The notes: a model not told the origin generated them from the letters alone. 54,700 nt of DNA from Prorocentrum cordatum (GCA_963575745.1 CAUYUJ010006293.1:1-54700), one strand, 5' to 3'; counted from the stretch's first letter, positions 1 through 11,570 are shown. Program-made: numbers and translations.

Positions 1-462
1 AGGACCCCCCAGGAATCTTAGGGGCCCTGACGGATTCTGATGGATTCTATTGGTTTCTGGAGCCCCGTCCTGGAGGATTCCTCCCTGGACGCCCTCTTGG
101 AGCCGTGTCGGGCCGTTTTGGGAAGCCGCTTGGGCCGTCTCGAGGCCATCTTAGGTCGTCTTGCGTCTTGGGCCGTCTTGAATCGGTCTTGGGCAATCTT
201 GGCGGCCCTGGTGGCCTGCTTGGGCCAGGTGGCAGTCATCTTGGATTCCTCGGAGGGCGCCAGGGGCATGTCTCGGCGCCGCATTTTGGACACCATCTGG
301 TATCTGGAATCCAGATGACTGCCACCTTGGATTCCTCGGAGGGTGCCGGGCCATGTCTCGGACATGGCCCGGCACCGTTCGGCGCCGCATGCCCGTGCAT
401 GTTTCGGTGGCAGTCATCTTGGATTATTCGGAGGGCGCCATCTTGGATTCTTCGGAGGGCGC
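1..462. repeat. Leader of degenerate CTTGGGCC-type repeats with a 16-bp palindrome
   Basis: Loose repeats of the form GCCNTCTTGGGCC run through 80-240. A segment containing GGCAGTCATCTTGGATTCCT recurs near 230, 408 and 435, and its reverse complement appears near 310. A perfect hairpin lies at 342-376: GGTGCCGGGCCATGTC, a 3-base loop, then its exact complement. No gene is seen. The short open frames are repeat translations. Confidence 0.8.
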
Positions 463-3400
463 CGTATGAAAAACGTATTGAGTGGCAATGTATCGCCTCA
501 TGTTGAGGCCCAGAATGCAAGTGAAACAGTTGTTTTTCTCAACCAGTTTTCTGGTGACCCCCCCTTCGTGGGTCACCTGGTGTGCTTGCGCCGTATCGAA
601 AACGCATTGAGAGGCAGTGCGCCGCCTCATGTTGAGGCCCAGAATGCAAGTGAAACAATGGGTTTCTCTCAACCAGTTTTCTGATGACCCACCCCTTCGT
701 GGGTCACCAGGTGTGCTTGCGCCGCATGGCAAACGTATTGAGTGGCAATGCATCGCCTCATGTTGAGGCCCAGAGAGCAAGTGAAACAACTGTTTTTTCT
801 CAACCAGTTTTCTGGTGACCCACCCCTTCGTGGGTCACCTGGTGTGCTTGCGACGTATGGCAAATATATTGAGTGGCAGTGCATCGCCACATGACGAGGC
901 CCAGGATGCAGGTGAAACAATTTTTTTCTCAACAAGGTTTCTGGTGACCCACCCCTTCGTGGGTCACCTGGTGTGCTTGCGCCGCATGGAAAACGCATTG
1001 AGTGGCAATGCGTCGCCTCATGTTGAGGCCCAGAATGCAAGTGAAACAATTTGTTTTTCCAAACAAGTTTTCTGGTGACCCACCCCTTCGTGGTTCACCT
1101 GGTGCGCTTGCGCCGTATGGCAAAAATATTGAGTGGCAATGCGTCGCCTCATGTTGAGGCCCAGAATGCAAGTGAAACAATTGGTTTTTCTTAACCAATT
1201 TTCTGGTGACCCACCCCTTCGTGGGTCACCTGGTGTGTGTTTCGCCGTATTGAAAACGCACTGAGTGGCAATGCGTCGCCTCATGTTGAGGCCCAGAATG
1301 CAAGAAAAACGATGGGTTTTTCTCAGCCAGTTTTCTGGTGACCCACCCCTTCGTGGGTCACCTGACGTATTGAATGGCAGCGCATCGCCTCATGACGAGG
1401 CCTAAAATGCAAGTGAAACAATTGGTTTTTTCTCAACCAGTTTTCTGGTGACCCACCCCTTCGTGGGTCACCTGGTGTGCATGCGCCGCATGGAAAACGT
1501 ATTGAGTGGCAGCGCATCGCCACATGACGACGCCCAGGATGCAGGTGAAACAATTCGTTTTTCTCAACCAGTTTTCTGGTGACCCACCCCTTCGTGGGTC
1601 ACCTGGTGCGCTTGCGCCGTATGGCAAACGTATTGATGAGTGGCAGCGCATCGCCTCATGACGAGGCCCAGAGTGCAAGTGAAACAATTGTTTGTTCTCA
1701 ACCAGTTTTCTGGTGACCCACCTCTTCGTGGGTCACCTGGTGTGTTTGCGCTGCATGGAAAACGCATTGAGTGGCAATGCGTCGCCTCATGCTACGGCCC
1801 AGAATGCAAGTGACACAATTTGTTTTTCTCAACAAGTTTTCTGGTGACCCACCCCTTCGTGGGTCACCTGGTGTGCTTGCGCAGTATGGAACGTATGGAA
1901 AACGTATTAGGTGGCAGCGCGTCGCCTCATATTCATGCCCAGAATGCAAGTGAAACAGTTGGGTTTTCTCAACCAGTTGCTGGTGACCCACCCCTTCGTG
2001 GGTCACCTGGTGCGCTTGCGCCGTATGGCAAACGTATTGAGTGGCAATGCCTCGCCTCATGTTGAGGCCCAGAATGCAAGTGAAACAATTGGTTTTTCTC
2101 AACCAGTTTCCTGTTGACCCACCCCTTCGTGGGTCACCTGGTGTGCTTGCGCCGCATGGGAAACGCATTGAGTGGCAGTGCTTCGTCTCATGTTGAGGCT
2201 CAGAATGCAAGTGAAACAGCTGGCTTTTCTCAACCAGTTTTCTGGTGACCCACCCCTTCGTGGGTCACTTGGCGTGCTTGCGCCGCATGGAAAACGTATT
2301 AGGTGGCAATGCCTCGCCTCATGTTGAGGCCCGGACTGCGAGTGACATATTTGGTTTTTCTCAACCAGTTTTCTGGTGACCCACCCCTTCGTGGGTCACC
2401 TTGTGTGCTTGCGCCGTATGGAAAACGCACTGAGTGGCAATGCGTCGCCTCATGTTGAGGCCCAGAATGCAAGTGAAACGATGGGTTTTTCTCAACCAGT
2501 TTTCTGGTGACCCACCCCTTCGTGGGTCACCTGGTGCGCTTGCGCCGTATCGAAAACGCATTGAGTGGCACTTCCTCGCCTCATGTTGAGGCCAAGAATG
2601 CAAGAGAAACAACTTGTTTTTCTCAACCAGTTTTCTGGTGACCCACCCCTTCGTGGGTCACCTGGTGTGCTTGCGCCGCATGGAATACGTATTGAATGGC
2701 AGTGTTTCGTCTCATGTTGAGGCCCGGAATGCAAATGAACCAATTGGTTTTTTTCAACCAGTTTTCTGGTGACCCACCCCTTCGTGGGTCACCTGGTGTG
2801 CTTGCGCCGTATGGCAAACATCTTGAGTGGCAGTGCGTCGCCTCATGACGAGGCCCAAAATTCAGGTGAAACAATTTGTTTTTCTCAACCAGTTTTCTGG
2901 TGACCCACCTCTTCGTGGGCCCCCTGGTGTGCTTGCGCCGTATGGCAAACGTATTGAGTGGCAATGCATCGCCTCATGTTGAGGCCCAGAATGCAAGCGA
3001 AGCAATTGGTTATCCTCAACCAGTTGTCTAGTGACCCACCCCTTCGTGGGTCACCCGGTGTGCTTGCGCCGTATGGAAAGCGTGTTGAGTGGCAATGCGT
3101 CGCCTCATGTTGAGGCCCAGAATGCAATTGGAACGTTTTGTTTTTCTCAACCAGTTCTCTGGTGACCCACCTCTTCGTGGGTCACCTGGTGTGTTTGCGC
3201 TGCATGGAAAACGCATTGAGTGGCAATGCCTCGCCTCATGTTGAGGCCCAGAATGCAAGTGGTTTTTTTTCTCAACCAGTTCTCTGGTGACCCACCCCTT
3301 CGTGGGTCACCCGGTGTGCTTACGCCGTATGGGAAACGTATTGAGTGGCAGTGCGTCGCCTCATGTTGAGGCCCAGAACGCAAGTGAAACCATTTGTTTT

Positions 3401-5015
3401 TCTCAACCGGTTTTCTGGTCACCCACCCCTTCGTGGGTCACCTGGTGTGCTTGCGCCGCCTGGAAACGTATTGAGTGGTAATGCCTCGCCTCATGTTGAG
3501 GCCCAGAATGCAAGTGAAACAAATTGTTTTTCTCAACCACTTGTCTGGTGACCCACCCCTCCGTGGGTAACCTGGTGCGCTCGCGCCGTAGCGAAAACGC
3601 CTTGAGTGGCAGTGCGTCGCCTCATGTTTAGGCCCAGAATGCAAGTGAAACAATTGGTTTTTCTCGACCAATTTTCTAATGACCCACCCCTCCGTGGGTC
3701 ACCCGGTGGGCCTGCGCCGCATGGCAAACGTATTGAGTGGCAATGCCTCGCCTCATGTTGAGGCCCAGAATGCAAGTGAAACAGCTGGTTGTTCTCAACC
3801 AGCTGTCTTGTGACCCACCCCTTCGTGGGACACCTGGTGTGCTTGCGCCGCATGGCAAACATACAGAGTTGCAGTGCGTCGCCTCATGACGAGGTCCAGG
3901 ATGCAGGTGAAACAATTTGTTTTTCCCAACAAGTTCTCTGGTGACCCACCCCTTCGCGGGTCCCCTGGTGCGCTTGCGCCGCATGGAAAACGTATTGAGT
4001 GGCAATGCATCGCCTCATGCTGAGGCCCAGAATGCAAGTGCAACAAATTGTTTTCTCAGCCAGTTGTCTGGTGGCCCACCCCTTGGTGGGTCACCCTGTT
4101 TGCTTGCGCCGTATGGAAAACGTATTGAGTGGCAGTGCATCGCCTCATGTTGAGGCCCAGAATGCAAGTGAAACAATTGGTTTTCTCAACCAGTTGTCTG
4201 GTGACCCACCCCTTCGTGGGTCATCTGGTGTGGTTGCGCCGTATGGAAAACGCATTCAGTGGCAATGCCCAGGACGCAAGTGAAACAATGGGTTTTTCTC
4301 AACCAGTTTTCTGGTGACCCACCCCTTTCGTGGGTCACCTGGTTTGCTTGCGCCGCCTGGGAAACGTATTGAGTGGCAGTGCATCGCCTCATGTTGAGGC
4401 CCAGAATGCAAGTGAAACAATTGGTTTTCTCAATCAGTTTTCTGGTGGCCCACCCCTTCGTGGGTCACCTGGTGTGCTTGCGCCGTATGGAAAACGCATT
4501 GAGTGGCAGTGCGTCGCCTCATGTTGAGGCCCAGAATGCAAGTGAAACAATTGTTTTTCTCAACCAGTTTCCTGTTGACCCACCCCTTCGTGGGTCACCT
4601 GGCGCGCTTGCGCCGTATCGAAAACGCATTGAGTGGCAGTGCGTCGCCTCATGTTGAGGCCCAGAATGCAGGTGAAACCATTTTTTTTTTGGCGACCCAC
4701 CCCTTTCGTGGGTCACCAGGTGTGCTTGCGCCGTACGGCAAACGTATTGAGTGGCAATGTTTCGCCTCATGTTGAGGCCCAGAATGCAAGTGAGACCATT
4801 GGTTTTTTCCCAACCAGTTCTCTGGTGACCCACCCCTTTCGTCGTGGGTCACCTGGTGTGCTTGCGCCGCATGGCAAACATATTGAGTGGCAGTGCGTCG
4901 TCTCATGACGAGGCCCAGGATGCAGGTGAAGCAATTTGTTTCTCTCAACCAGTGTTCTGGTGACCCACCCCTTCGTGGGTCACCTGGTGTGCATGCGCTG
5001 CATGGAAAACGCCCA
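463..5015. repeat. 131-bp satellite array, copy 1 (about 34 units)
   Basis: Units are 131 bp, as counted on the consensus. Each contains three short inverted repeats: GTGACCCAC with GTGGGTCAC (9-bp stem, 6-base loop), GCCTCA with TGAGGC (6-bp stem, 3-base loop), and TGGTT with AACCA (5-bp stem). In one unit near 3780-3806 the third stem is 10 bp. A minority subtype has ATGACGAGGC in place of ATGTTGAGGC and usually also GATGCAGGTG in place of AATGCAAGTG. The array starts and stops at about the same point of the unit, near GCATGGAAAACG. Open frames of 60-170 codons occur only because 131 is not a multiple of three and stops are sparse; they are not genes. Confidence 0.97.
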
Positions 5016-5032
5016 AGGTGGCAGTCATCTGG

Positions 5033-5625
5033 ATTCCTCGGAGGGCGCCGGGCCATGTCCTAGGGATTCCTGAGGTTCCCCTTGGGGTTCCTTAGGGTGC
5101 CCTAGGGATTCTTGGGGATTCACCAGGGATTCCTAAGAAGCCCCGAGGGAATCCGAAAGATTCCCTGAAGACCCCGCAGGATCCCCTAAGGATTCCTGAG
5201 GATTTCCGAAGGGATTCTTTGGGAGCGCCGAGAGATTCCTCAGGATTCCCGAGGGGCTCTTGAAGATTCCGCTTTGAATCCCATGGATTCCGCAGGGATT
5301 TTCTTGGATTTCCGAGGGAGCCATAAGGATTCCCGATGGTTTCTGGAGTCCGCGGGAATTCTTAACGACACGTTCGGGATTGCAAAGGATTCCTTAGGGA
5401 TTCCTGACGATTCCCAAGGGATCCCTCAGGATTCCCTTGGGATTCTTGAGGAGCCCTTAAGGATTCCTAAGGATTCCCTATGGATTCCTAGGGATGCCCT
5501 CGGGATTCCTTAGGATTCCCTTGGGATGCTTGTGGATGCCCGAGGGATTCCTCAGGATTCCTTAGAAATTCCTTAGGGATTCCCAAGGGATCCCCAAGGA
5601 TTCCCAGAGTCTGCCCCTCGCAGGC
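5033..5625. repeat. GATTCC-rich degenerate tandem repeat, copy 1
   Basis: The sequence is built from short degenerate units around GGATTCCTNAGGGATTCC. The block opens with GGATTCCTCGGAGGGCGCC, the segment that also precedes the satellite, so the array is bracketed by related sequence. The second copy is at 54000-54560. No coding capacity is credible. Confidence 0.85.
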
Positions 5626-5756
5626 CGCCCTTCACAGGCTTCCATAGGCTTCCCCCGATAGGCTGTCCCCCACCGGCAAATACAGGGAAACCCTCCTTGC
5701 CACCCGCCCAGCCAAGAATAATTTACGTTGCGCGCCTCAAATTCACCCTCCACGCT

Positions 5757-6190
5757 AAAGCAGCAGGACCGCGCACGCCAATAATAATAATTTGAAGCTT
5801 TTATTCTTCTTCGGAAATTTCAGGGTTACCTGGTAATTTCAAGCCCCGGGCCAGCCCCCCCAGAAGAATAATATTGCATTTAATTTTGTATCAGAACGTA
5901 TTGAGATTCTTCGGAAATTCGAAGGTAACCCTCGAATTTCCCCCAAAACCCAAGAAGAAGTAGCTAATCGATGGGGTTAAACGATAATCAGCGCCCCGTC
6001 ATGGGTAATAATGGCAGGGTTCAGAGGAGGATGGAGGAGGAGGAGGAGGAGGAGGAGGAGGAGGGGAAGGAAGAGGAGGAGGGGGCGTGACGGGGGTAGG
6101 CCTCGTCGTCTTTGTTGTTCGGCCTTGTTGGGCATTATTTGGGGGGGCCCTCGTCAACGCGAAACCTCATAATAAAGCACCCCGGGGCCG
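5757..6190. other. AT-richer spacer with two related hairpins; no gene
   Basis: Two similar stem-loops follow TTCTTCGGAAATT. One lies near 5816-5842 (GAAATTTCAGG pairing with CCTGGTAATTTC). The other lies near 5918-5945 (GAAATTCGA pairing with TCGAATTTC, perfect 9 bp). The stem sequences differ but both can pair. A GAGGAG purine run follows at 6025-6085. I see no gene. Confidence 0.6.
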
Positions 6191-6219
6191 ATTATGAAGA
6201 AAGGGGCCGGTCCGGGCGC

Positions 6220-6286
6220 CGATTTTGAAGGGGGGCGATTTTGAAGGGGGCTGATCCCCCTTCAAAATCGGCCCCCTTCAAAATCG
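6220..6286. repeat. 31-bp inverted repeat with 5-base centre
   Basis: The arms at 6220-6250 and 6256-6286 are reverse complements with one mismatch. Each arm is itself a doubled CGATTTTGAAGGGGG, so it is both a tandem and an inverted repeat. It could extrude as a cruciform or fold as a long RNA hairpin. Confidence 0.9.
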
Positions 6287-6289
6287 ATA

Positions 6290-7592
6290 ACGGACAACAG
6301 CGACGACGACGACGTCGTCCAGGCGCGCCCAGGCGAGGCTCTGACGGGTCGTCCACAGGCCGACGGTCCTCCTGCAGCGAGCGCCTCCAGGCAGGCCCTG
6401 CAGCCGCGCCCCACGCGGCCGGCACGTGCATCTTATTATCATTCGTTCTCACCTGCTGCTGTCCCATCGTGGTATCCAGCCTCGTTCCGCCTTTTCCTGC
6501 CCCGTATTATCCTGGCCCACTCCGGCCCACCCCCATCGTAGTATCTCATCCGCCCCGCCCATTCTATCCGATCCCATCTTCTTGGCGCCGATGGCGACAT
6601 TGTTGTCTAGGCGCCCTCCTCCACGTCATCATTATCCTCCTCCTCCTCCTCCTCGTCTTCTTTCAGCTTAGACGCACGGAAGGCAGCAAGAGCAACGGCG
6701 GCGGCCATCGAGCCCCCCCCCCTCCCCTGTCTCGACCCCGTCAGCGGTTGTTTGCCCGCGGACCTGCTGGAGGCAGGGCTCGGCCCATCATCAGGGTGGC
6801 CTCCAAGACGGCTTAGATGGCCCAAGATGATTTCCATGATGGTCCCGAGACGCATCCAAGACGTCCAAGATGCCCCCAAGAAGAGAGCCCAATAAGACCC
6901 CAAGATGCCTCCGACGCGGCCCAAGAAGATGAACCCAAGACGACCCAAGATGGCCTCAAGACGGTCTAGGACGCCCAGTCTGGTGACGCCGCTGGCGCCG
7001 CGCTTCTTCTTCTGGGCCGAGACACCGAGGGGGGAGGGGGGGGGGGGCATCGCCTCCCCCCCTCGCCCACCACGGGAGCTCAAGACCCCAGATCCCGAAA
7101 GATCCCGAGACGGGAAGGACGAGGCAGGAGGCGAAGCCTCATTCATGCCCACTCCAAGGGAAAACAAGGGGCCTCATTTGCGTGGTCGATGATGGTGCCC
7201 GCCAGGCACTCAGGCCCCGTCGCAGGCGGCCCCCGAGCAAACGGAATGGACGAGCATCATCCATCCTCCATTCTCCTGATGTCTCCCCCCTCTCCTCATA
7301 AGCACCCCTCATCTCCGAATCTAAATCGAGGCCTGGGCATCCCACTGGTCGGGGGCCGCCTCGCTGAGGCCTCTGGCCAGCGCGGAATGGGCGAGCATCC
7401 CCCCCCTGATCCGCCCACATCCGTTCTCTTATGAATAACGCCTCCCTGCCGTCGCTCCGCCAGACGTGTCGCTGGGGCGGGCCGGGCACGCGTTCAGGGC
7501 ATTAATCCATATCAAGTAATACCACGCGGGCCACATGCGCGCGTCTCCCGCGCGCGCACGTCGAAATCCTTAGTTTGCAATCATCACAATGT
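6290..7592. other. GC-rich stretch, no convincing gene
   Basis: The stretch has open frames in several phases, but composition is low-complexity: a GAGGAG run near 6630-6660, poly-G near 7035, and CAAGAYGGCCCAAGATG-type repeats at 6810-6970 that are the reverse strand of the CTTGGGCC repeats. A minus-strand open frame at 6607-7167 ends in a short acidic tail. It has no recognisable domain and is mostly repeat-derived. Confidence 0.5.
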
Positions 7593-8695
7593 CCTACCTA
7601 GGAGTTGGAGCACCTAGGAAAGCAACATCTACATCTACACCGACAGCTACATTAACATATACACCTGCATCTACATCTACATCAACATCAGCAGCGAGAC
7701 TCACATCTACATCTAAATCCACACCTACATCTACACCTACACCTACACCTACATCTGCATCTACATCTACATCTACATCTACATCTACATCTACATCTAC
7801 ATCTACATCTACATCTACATCTACATCTACATATCATCATACACATACATCCACATCTACACCTACACCTACATCTACATATACATCTACAAGTTCGCAT
7901 TGGTGGTGCGTTCGCTTTGCATGCTATGCTACGATATGCAGTGATATGCTGTGCTATGCGATGCTACGTTTGGCTATGATATGCTTTGATATGCTGTGCT
8001 AATGCTGCGCTGCGCTATGCTGCGCTAAGCTAAGCTAGAGTAGGCTAAGTTATGCTTCGCTATGCTATGATATGCTATGCTGCGCTACGTTATGCTATGA
8101 TATGCTGCGCTATGTTATGATATGGTAGGCGAAGCTATGATATGCTATGCCGCGCTCTGCTATGCTATGCTATGATGTGTAATGTTATGCTGCACTATGC
8201 CATGATATGCTGTATTATGTTGTGATGTGCTATGATTTGCTATGCTGCGGTGTGCTATGCTAAGCGATTCAATGCCATGCTATGTTATACTGTGCTAGAC
8301 TGCGCTATGCTGTGCTATGTTATGTTATGGTAATATGTTGAGCTATGCTATGTTATGTTATGATATGCTTGGCTATGCTATGCTATGATATACTGTGATA
8401 GTGCTGCCCAAGCTAAGCTAAGGCAAGGTAGACCCAGCCATGCTAAGCTAAATATGTTAAAGCTAAGCTAAGCTAGGCTACTAGGCCAAGCTAAGCCGAG
8501 CTAAGCTAAGCTAAGCTAAGCTAAGCTAAGCTAAGCTAGCTAAGCTAAGCTAAGCTAAGCTAGGCTAGGCAAAGCGGGGGATCATGGGGGAACCGCGGTG
8601 CGGATGCCAGGAGAACCGCCCGGGGTGATTTCCACTGCCCGGCCTTTTAAGCATACAGGGTAAGAACCCTTCTAGGCAAAGCCTAGGTAGGGAAT
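7593..8695 (+). mobile_element. CE element copy 1 (CCTAGG-ended, TACATC/CTATG/GCTAA core)
   Basis: The left end is CCTACCTAGG and the right end CCTAGGTAGGGAAT, so the termini form an inverted repeat. From left to right the core is (TACATC)n at about 7625-7890, CTATG-type repeats at 7915-8400, GCTAA repeats at 8405-8575, then a non-repetitive tail of about 120 bp. The tail holds GGGTAAGAACCC and the hairpin CTAGGC-AAA-GCCTAG. The same architecture recurs five more times. No protein is encoded; Thr/Ser and Cys/Arg-rich open frames are microsatellite translations. This copy lies about 280 bp beyond the gene A stop codon. Confidence 0.85.
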
Positions 8696-8973
8696 TGGTT
8701 TCTTCTGAGCAGCTTAAGAAGATATAGTTATCAAAAACACATGAGCATCAACTGGCAGCTCAACAAAGTCTGCCAGGTTCATTGAATTTCGAAACGCACA
8801 GTTCCTCATGTCAGCCCCATGGGGCGCTTGTCTTTCAAGGGCGCACGCCCGGGCGTGAAAAGGATGATTGCGTGAACTTATTATGGGAGGGTGCATGGCA
8901 GCGTCGCATCATAGGGCATCCCGGGTCCCCCCTGGTCCCCCTCCTCTCCTGCCTCTCCGAACGTTGGCCGGAC

Positions 8974-9222
8974 TTAGTAGCCAGCGCTCGACATGCCTCT
9001 CACCGGCTTGCTCAGACTCTTCAGCGCCGTTGTTGCCGTGAACTTGGCTGAGGCCCGAATGAACGCCAGGTCCTCTGATGAGTCATCGTCCTCCTCATCC
9101 TCCTCGTCCTTGCCCTCCTCTTCCTCCTCCGCCTCCTCGTCCTCCTCGTCATCATCGTCCTCCTCGTCGTCGTCGTCCTCGTCGTCGTTGCCCCCTGAGT
9201 CGTCGCCCCCTGGATCGCCCTT
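8974..9222 (-). CDS. Gene A, last exon: acidic tail and C-terminus
   Basis: The frame opens after a possible acceptor (ATAG before 9222) and ends with TAA at 8974-8976. It gives 82 residues: a Gly/Asp/Glu-rich acidic run, then a basic C-terminus containing FIRASAKFTATTALKSLSK. The change from a low-complexity acidic run to a balanced C-terminus followed at once by a stop suggests a real protein end. The exact junction with the preceding exon is not determined. Asp/Glu-rich translation also continues in another frame at 9250-9400, so the acidic repeat may be longer. Confidence 0.5.
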   Translation of the reverse strand, partial: KGDPGGDDSGGNDDEDDDDEEDDDDEEDEEAEEEEEGKDEEDEEDDDSSEDLAFIRASAKFTATTALKSLSKPVRGMSSAGY

Positions 9223-9659
9223 CTATTTTCAGGTTGCTTGAGGCGTCGTCGTCGCCCCCTTCTTCGTCGCCATTTTCGTCGTCCTCTTCGCTTTCCTCAT
9301 CGTTGTCGTCCGCCTCCTCCTCCTCCTCCTCGCCCTCCTCCCTCTCGTCTCCTCGTCCTCCTCCTCCTCGTCCTCCGCCTCCTCCTTCTCCTCCTCCTCC
9401 CCCCCCTCCCCCTCGTCGCCCTTCGAGGGGCGCCGGCCCCTTGCCCGGCCGCGCAGGCCCCAGGTCTTCGCCCCGACCCACCCAGGACGGAGTCGCTCCC
9501 CCTCGCTGCTCTGGCGGTGGTGGAGGGGCGGGCGGAGGGGGCTGAGAGGGGAGGGGGAAGGAGGAGGGGGGATAATGTCGGGGGGGGGATGATGATGGGG
9601 GGGGACGTGGAAGAGGATGTAGCGTTTTCACCCCCAACAGCAACAACAATGGGCTTGAA

Positions 9660-11570
9660 AAAACTGGAGGGGGGGATCACGGGTGCGGGGTCGGGGCGTT
9701 TAGTTGTTGAACCGCCGGGCTCCGGGGCCGCGAGTTCCCTGTCCGCCACGAAAGCCATCACCTCGGACGGGCGTTTCCTCGCAATCTTCTCGTGGGCGGC
9801 GGCAATGAACGCGCCCTTCTGGAACCACTTCCAAACGCCATTGGAGGTAGTAGTCTTCGAAATCATGATGCGGTAAAGCTCGGGATGGAGCCTCGCGAAC
9901 TCGTCGGACGCCCACGCAACTCGAGTGAGATGCGCAATGCCATGGAAGGTCATGCAACGACCTCTCTCGCCTGCTGATGCGAAAAACTGTAGATCGCACG
10001 CCACTCCTCCACCAATGACTAGTGCCCAATGGATACGTTGTGGTAGGAGTACAGCATCAGGAACGATGAAGGTGTTCGCATTGAGTCGATCATTGACCAC
10101 CTTAGCATCCAAAGTTCTCAACACGCGAACGTGACAGGGCGCCTTGAACTTGTCCTGCAAACTCTTCTCGACGAAAACACTGGCGCCAGCTAAAACAGGG
10201 AGGACCGGGTCGTCGGCGGCTCGAGAGGCGGCTCGTTTCTTACTGATGTACTCTTCAGTCAGCTTGTCTTGATACAGCGAGAATAAACGAGCAGCCTCGC
10301 GCATGTTGGGCGGCATGTCCTTGTCTATGTTCAACTCGCTCGTGCTCAAGAGCTGCTTCAGGCGCTTGGCCTTCTGGAAGTCGGCCTCTTTCTGGTGTTC
10401 GGGCGTCCACGAAGCAGTATCAGTCGACAGCCTCCCCTCGATCTTGGCGTGTCTCGCCTCAGAGCTGCTGGCCGCGTCAGAGATGGCGCTGCTCCGACGT
10501 TTCAAAAACGAGCTAAAACTATTGTCTTCTCTTGACGCTGGTCGCGGCCGCCAGGCGTCCACTCGCACAGGCCTGTCGCTCGTTCGAGTGGTCCTGTAGA
10601 CCTCCCGCCAGATGACCCGGGCAGCCTCGCAGAGTTCATTGTCCGACTTGGGATCCACGTCGCAAATGATGAGCAACTCGTCGTTGATGAGCTGCTCGGA
10701 GAGATCGGCCCGGCAGAAACCGGCCGTGATGTGGCCCTTGGCGAACAGCCGCTCCACGCCGGACGAGCTTTGCCCATATCCACCGAATCGCACCAAGCAC
10801 GCCATCAAGGCGTCTGAAGGGTGCGGCATCGCAATGCGCCGGGTGCGGGTCATGGCCTCGGCCGCTAGCCTCCACGCGTCGATGGTCGACGCCCCGGCAG
10901 TCTCGGCCATCCTCAGGGCGACCGGCAAGAAATCATCATATTGAACCCGCAGCTCCGTCTCAGGGACTTCGCATAAGTGAGCAACTCTGGCCATGTGATC
11001 GCTGAAATTCGGCATAGCAACAACTTTCTCGATGGTTTTGCCAAGCTGAAAATGCACATCGAGGCCAGTGCCTCAAAGTTAGGAAATTCTGCTCTGATCG
11101 CGAGCGTTGCGAAGGCAACCCAATTCTTCATGCGCTTCAAAGCGGAATTGATGAGAGCCGGCGTCACTGTTCCTCTCCCCCCAAGTGTATACGGGACTGC
11201 TGCTTGGCCAGTGCCGACCCAAAGGGTCCTTGCTCGCTGGAGGTGCTGAACCATCAGATGCGTGAAACCCGTCTGCAAACAACCGCCGTGATTGAAGAGG
11301 TAGGTCACCCGTTGGAAAAACCGCAATACTTCATGGCATTGTCTTGATTTGTCGAAGTCTTCGCAATGGAAAAACCTAGTCAGAGCAAGGTTCTCAACGC
11401 TAGCGTCAGCCAGCATAGCGAAGGTGAGGCATGACTCCACGTCCAAGAGACGCAGGAAACGCTCCGCGCCCTTCGACTCCTCATTGCCATGTCGTTCGTC
11501 CTGGAGCTGCTGCGCCGTCTTCACAAGGGCGTCGAAGTGGAACGCGCCCCTCGACAACGGCAGCGCGATG
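9660..11570 (-). CDS. Gene A, main exon: hAT-like C-terminal region (frame changes inside)
   Basis: The exon begins after acceptor CACAG at 11575-11571 and continues from the previous exon as FDS-IALPLSRG. The first part (about 170 residues) includes MLADASVENLALTRFF and runs to about 11050. The protein then continues in a different frame from KTIEKVVAMPNFSDHM onwards. The segment GYGQSSSGVERLFAKGHI near 10770-10735, followed by RADLSEQLIND, resembles the SSxxERxFS...R..L signature of the hAT transposase dimerisation region. A later block contains WALVIGGGVACD. The frame change is either a 1-bp indel (pseudogene or sequence error) or an unrecognised splice. The 3' end is uncertain: after about 9660 the frame enters Pro/Arg-rich low-complexity sequence. 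The catalytic triad could not be assigned. Confidence 0.7.

Larger units (their letters stand above)
1..5756. repeat. Long direct repeat, copy 1 (leader, 131-bp satellite, GATTCC tail)
   Basis: This block reappears at 49228-54700 in the same orientation with the same three parts in the same order. Position 1 corresponds to 49228 and position 5756 to the last base of the window. The copies differ by scattered substitutions. Copy 1 is 283 bp longer, mostly because copy 2 lacks two satellite units present here near 540-800. The true limits are not visible, because the window begins and ends inside the similarity. The many differences argue against one sequence assembled twice. Confidence 0.95.

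Noticed and set aside
463-5015. Repetitive protein-coding gene on either strand of the satellite, or a CRISPR array
   Set aside because: Frames shift with each 131-bp unit and end at random. There are no unique spacers between constant repeats.
1-5756. Long terminal repeats of a retrotransposon
   Set aside because: The blocks are satellites without the usual LTR features, and no reverse transcriptase, protease or integrase is seen between them.
8400-8580. GCTAA repeats as telomeric sequence
   Set aside because: The unit is not a known telomere repeat, it is internal, and it is one block of the CE element.
11040-11075. Programmed -1 frameshift site in gene A
   Set aside because: No X XXY YYZ heptamer occurs at the switch and no downstream structure was identified; a 1-base indel is simpler.
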